The notes under the pieces are model-generated. The model had not been told where the DNA came from and did no database searches. It was given only the letters and a program-made list of their open reading frames with translations. A DNA stretch of 16,860 nucleotides from Methylobacterium sp. (GTDB taxonomy: Bacteria; Pseudomonadota; Alphaproteobacteria; Rhizobiales; Beijerinckiaceae): the NCBI GenBank assembly GCA_021154065.1, contig JAJKJG010000068.1, positions 1 through 16,860 of the forward strand. Reading direction: 5' to 3'. Shown here piece by piece: positions 16,460 through 16,860 of this stretch; position 1 is the first letter of the stretch; each line of letters starts with the position of its first letter. The translations under genes were made by a program, and so were the position numbers.

Positions 16460-16860
16460 ATGCGCCTCCCACTCGTTGCCCCTCCAAATCTCAGCTCCGA
16501 ACAACGGGAGCTCTATGATGACATGCGACAGGGTATTGAAAGTAATTTCAAAGGCTTTGAAGCCATTAACAGCGACGGCGCTTTGATCGGGCCATGGAAC
16601 CCATGGCTGAATTACCCGAAATTCGGCGGCCCGATCTGGGAGCTTGTCAAAGTCCTCTCCACCTCGCCGACACTGCCGCGGCCCGTTCGCGAAGTCGCAA
16701 TCCTCGTCACCGGCACGCATTTCCACTCCGGCTACGAGCTTTACGCGCATGTTCTAATCGCGGAGGCCCGAGGACTGCCGGACAGCAAAATCGCGACCAT
16801 AGTCGCGGGGCAACGCCCGGCGGACCTTACGCGGGAGGAGGTGGTGGCATACGATGTCGC
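16460..16860 (+). CDS. Carboxymuconolactone decarboxylase (CMD/AhpD-like) family protein, partial
   Basis: The first 133 residues of a protein that runs off the window. The segment LPRPVREVAILVTGTHFHSG, then YELYAHVLIAEARGLPDSKI, matches the CMD fold (helical bundle with a conserved Tyr-Glu-x-x-x-His helix). The reactive CxxC of AhpD peroxidase relatives is absent here, with HFHSGYE instead, so a decarboxylase-like or unknown role is more likely than a peroxidase. A strong GAGGAG site lies 7 bases before the ATG. The 195 bases before it (16265-16459) contain small inverted repeats (GGTGCGCACC near 16300) but no gene that I can support. Confidence 0.82.
   Translation, partial: MRLPLVAPPNLSSEQRELYDDMRQGIESNFKGFEAINSDGALIGPWNPWLNYPKFGGPIWELVKVLSTSPTLPRPVREVAILVTGTHFHSGYELYAHVLIAEARGLPDSKIATIVAGQRPADLTREEVVAYDV

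Noticed and set aside
16424..16750. A 108-codon minus-strand frame at the right end
   Set aside because: It is antisense to the CMD-family gene, which has a strong ribosome binding site and a recognisable fold.

Overview
The window is GC-rich DNA from an alphaproteobacterium. The best fit is a Rhizobiales/Hyphomicrobiales lineage of the Methylobacteriaceae/Beijerinckiaceae kind. This rests on a Caulobacter-style flagellar operon ending in FlbD, a SciP-type CtrA inhibitor with CtrA-like boxes, a PmtA-like methyltransferase and a Tat-exported Arg/Tyr-rich mini-protein. The assignment comes from gene content, not from any database comparison.

Layout. 1-921 (-) is the N-terminal half of thiC, preceded by a TPP riboswitch (985-1079) and a helix that can hide the thiC ribosome binding site. 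A small Tat-signal Arg/Tyr-rich protein (1195-1485, +) diverges from it and ends at a strong terminator. 1568-2393 (-) holds two closely coupled unrecognised genes, one encoding a cysteine-rich protein. 2545-7530 (-) is a motor operon in the order fliF-fliG-fliH-fliN-flbD, with a CtrA-like box and a perfect palindrome upstream of fliF. 7694-9243 (+) encodes a two-subunit family I CoA-transferase-like enzyme. It converges on sciP (9304-9579, -), which has its own CtrA-like box. 9689-11985 (-) carries fliK and flgD behind a near-consensus sigma-54 promoter; fliK is broken by an apparent one-base frameshift. Divergent from fliK are mnmA and a PmtA-like methyltransferase (12216-14021, +), then a tRNA with a CAT anticodon (14087-14163, +).

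Beyond the tRNA the sequence becomes visibly less GC-rich and less biased in codon use. It holds a small secreted unknown (14291-14638, -), a GHKL-remnant/GNAT acetyltransferase (14846-16264, +) and the start of a carboxymuconolactone decarboxylase family gene (16460 to the end, +). The tRNA may mark the edge of an acquired region, but no integrase is in view.

How it fits together. CtrA probably switches on both the early flagellar operon (fliF...flbD) and its own inhibitor SciP. FlbD, made last from the fliF operon, would then activate sigma-54 promoters such as the one before fliK-flgD, and might repress fliF. The regulatory parts of this circuit (two CtrA boxes, one sigma-54 promoter and two symmetric candidate operator sites) can be read in the sequence. 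Their function is inferred. ThiC, MnmA, the methyltransferase and the CoA-transferase are metabolic or housekeeping genes set between the flagellar blocks.
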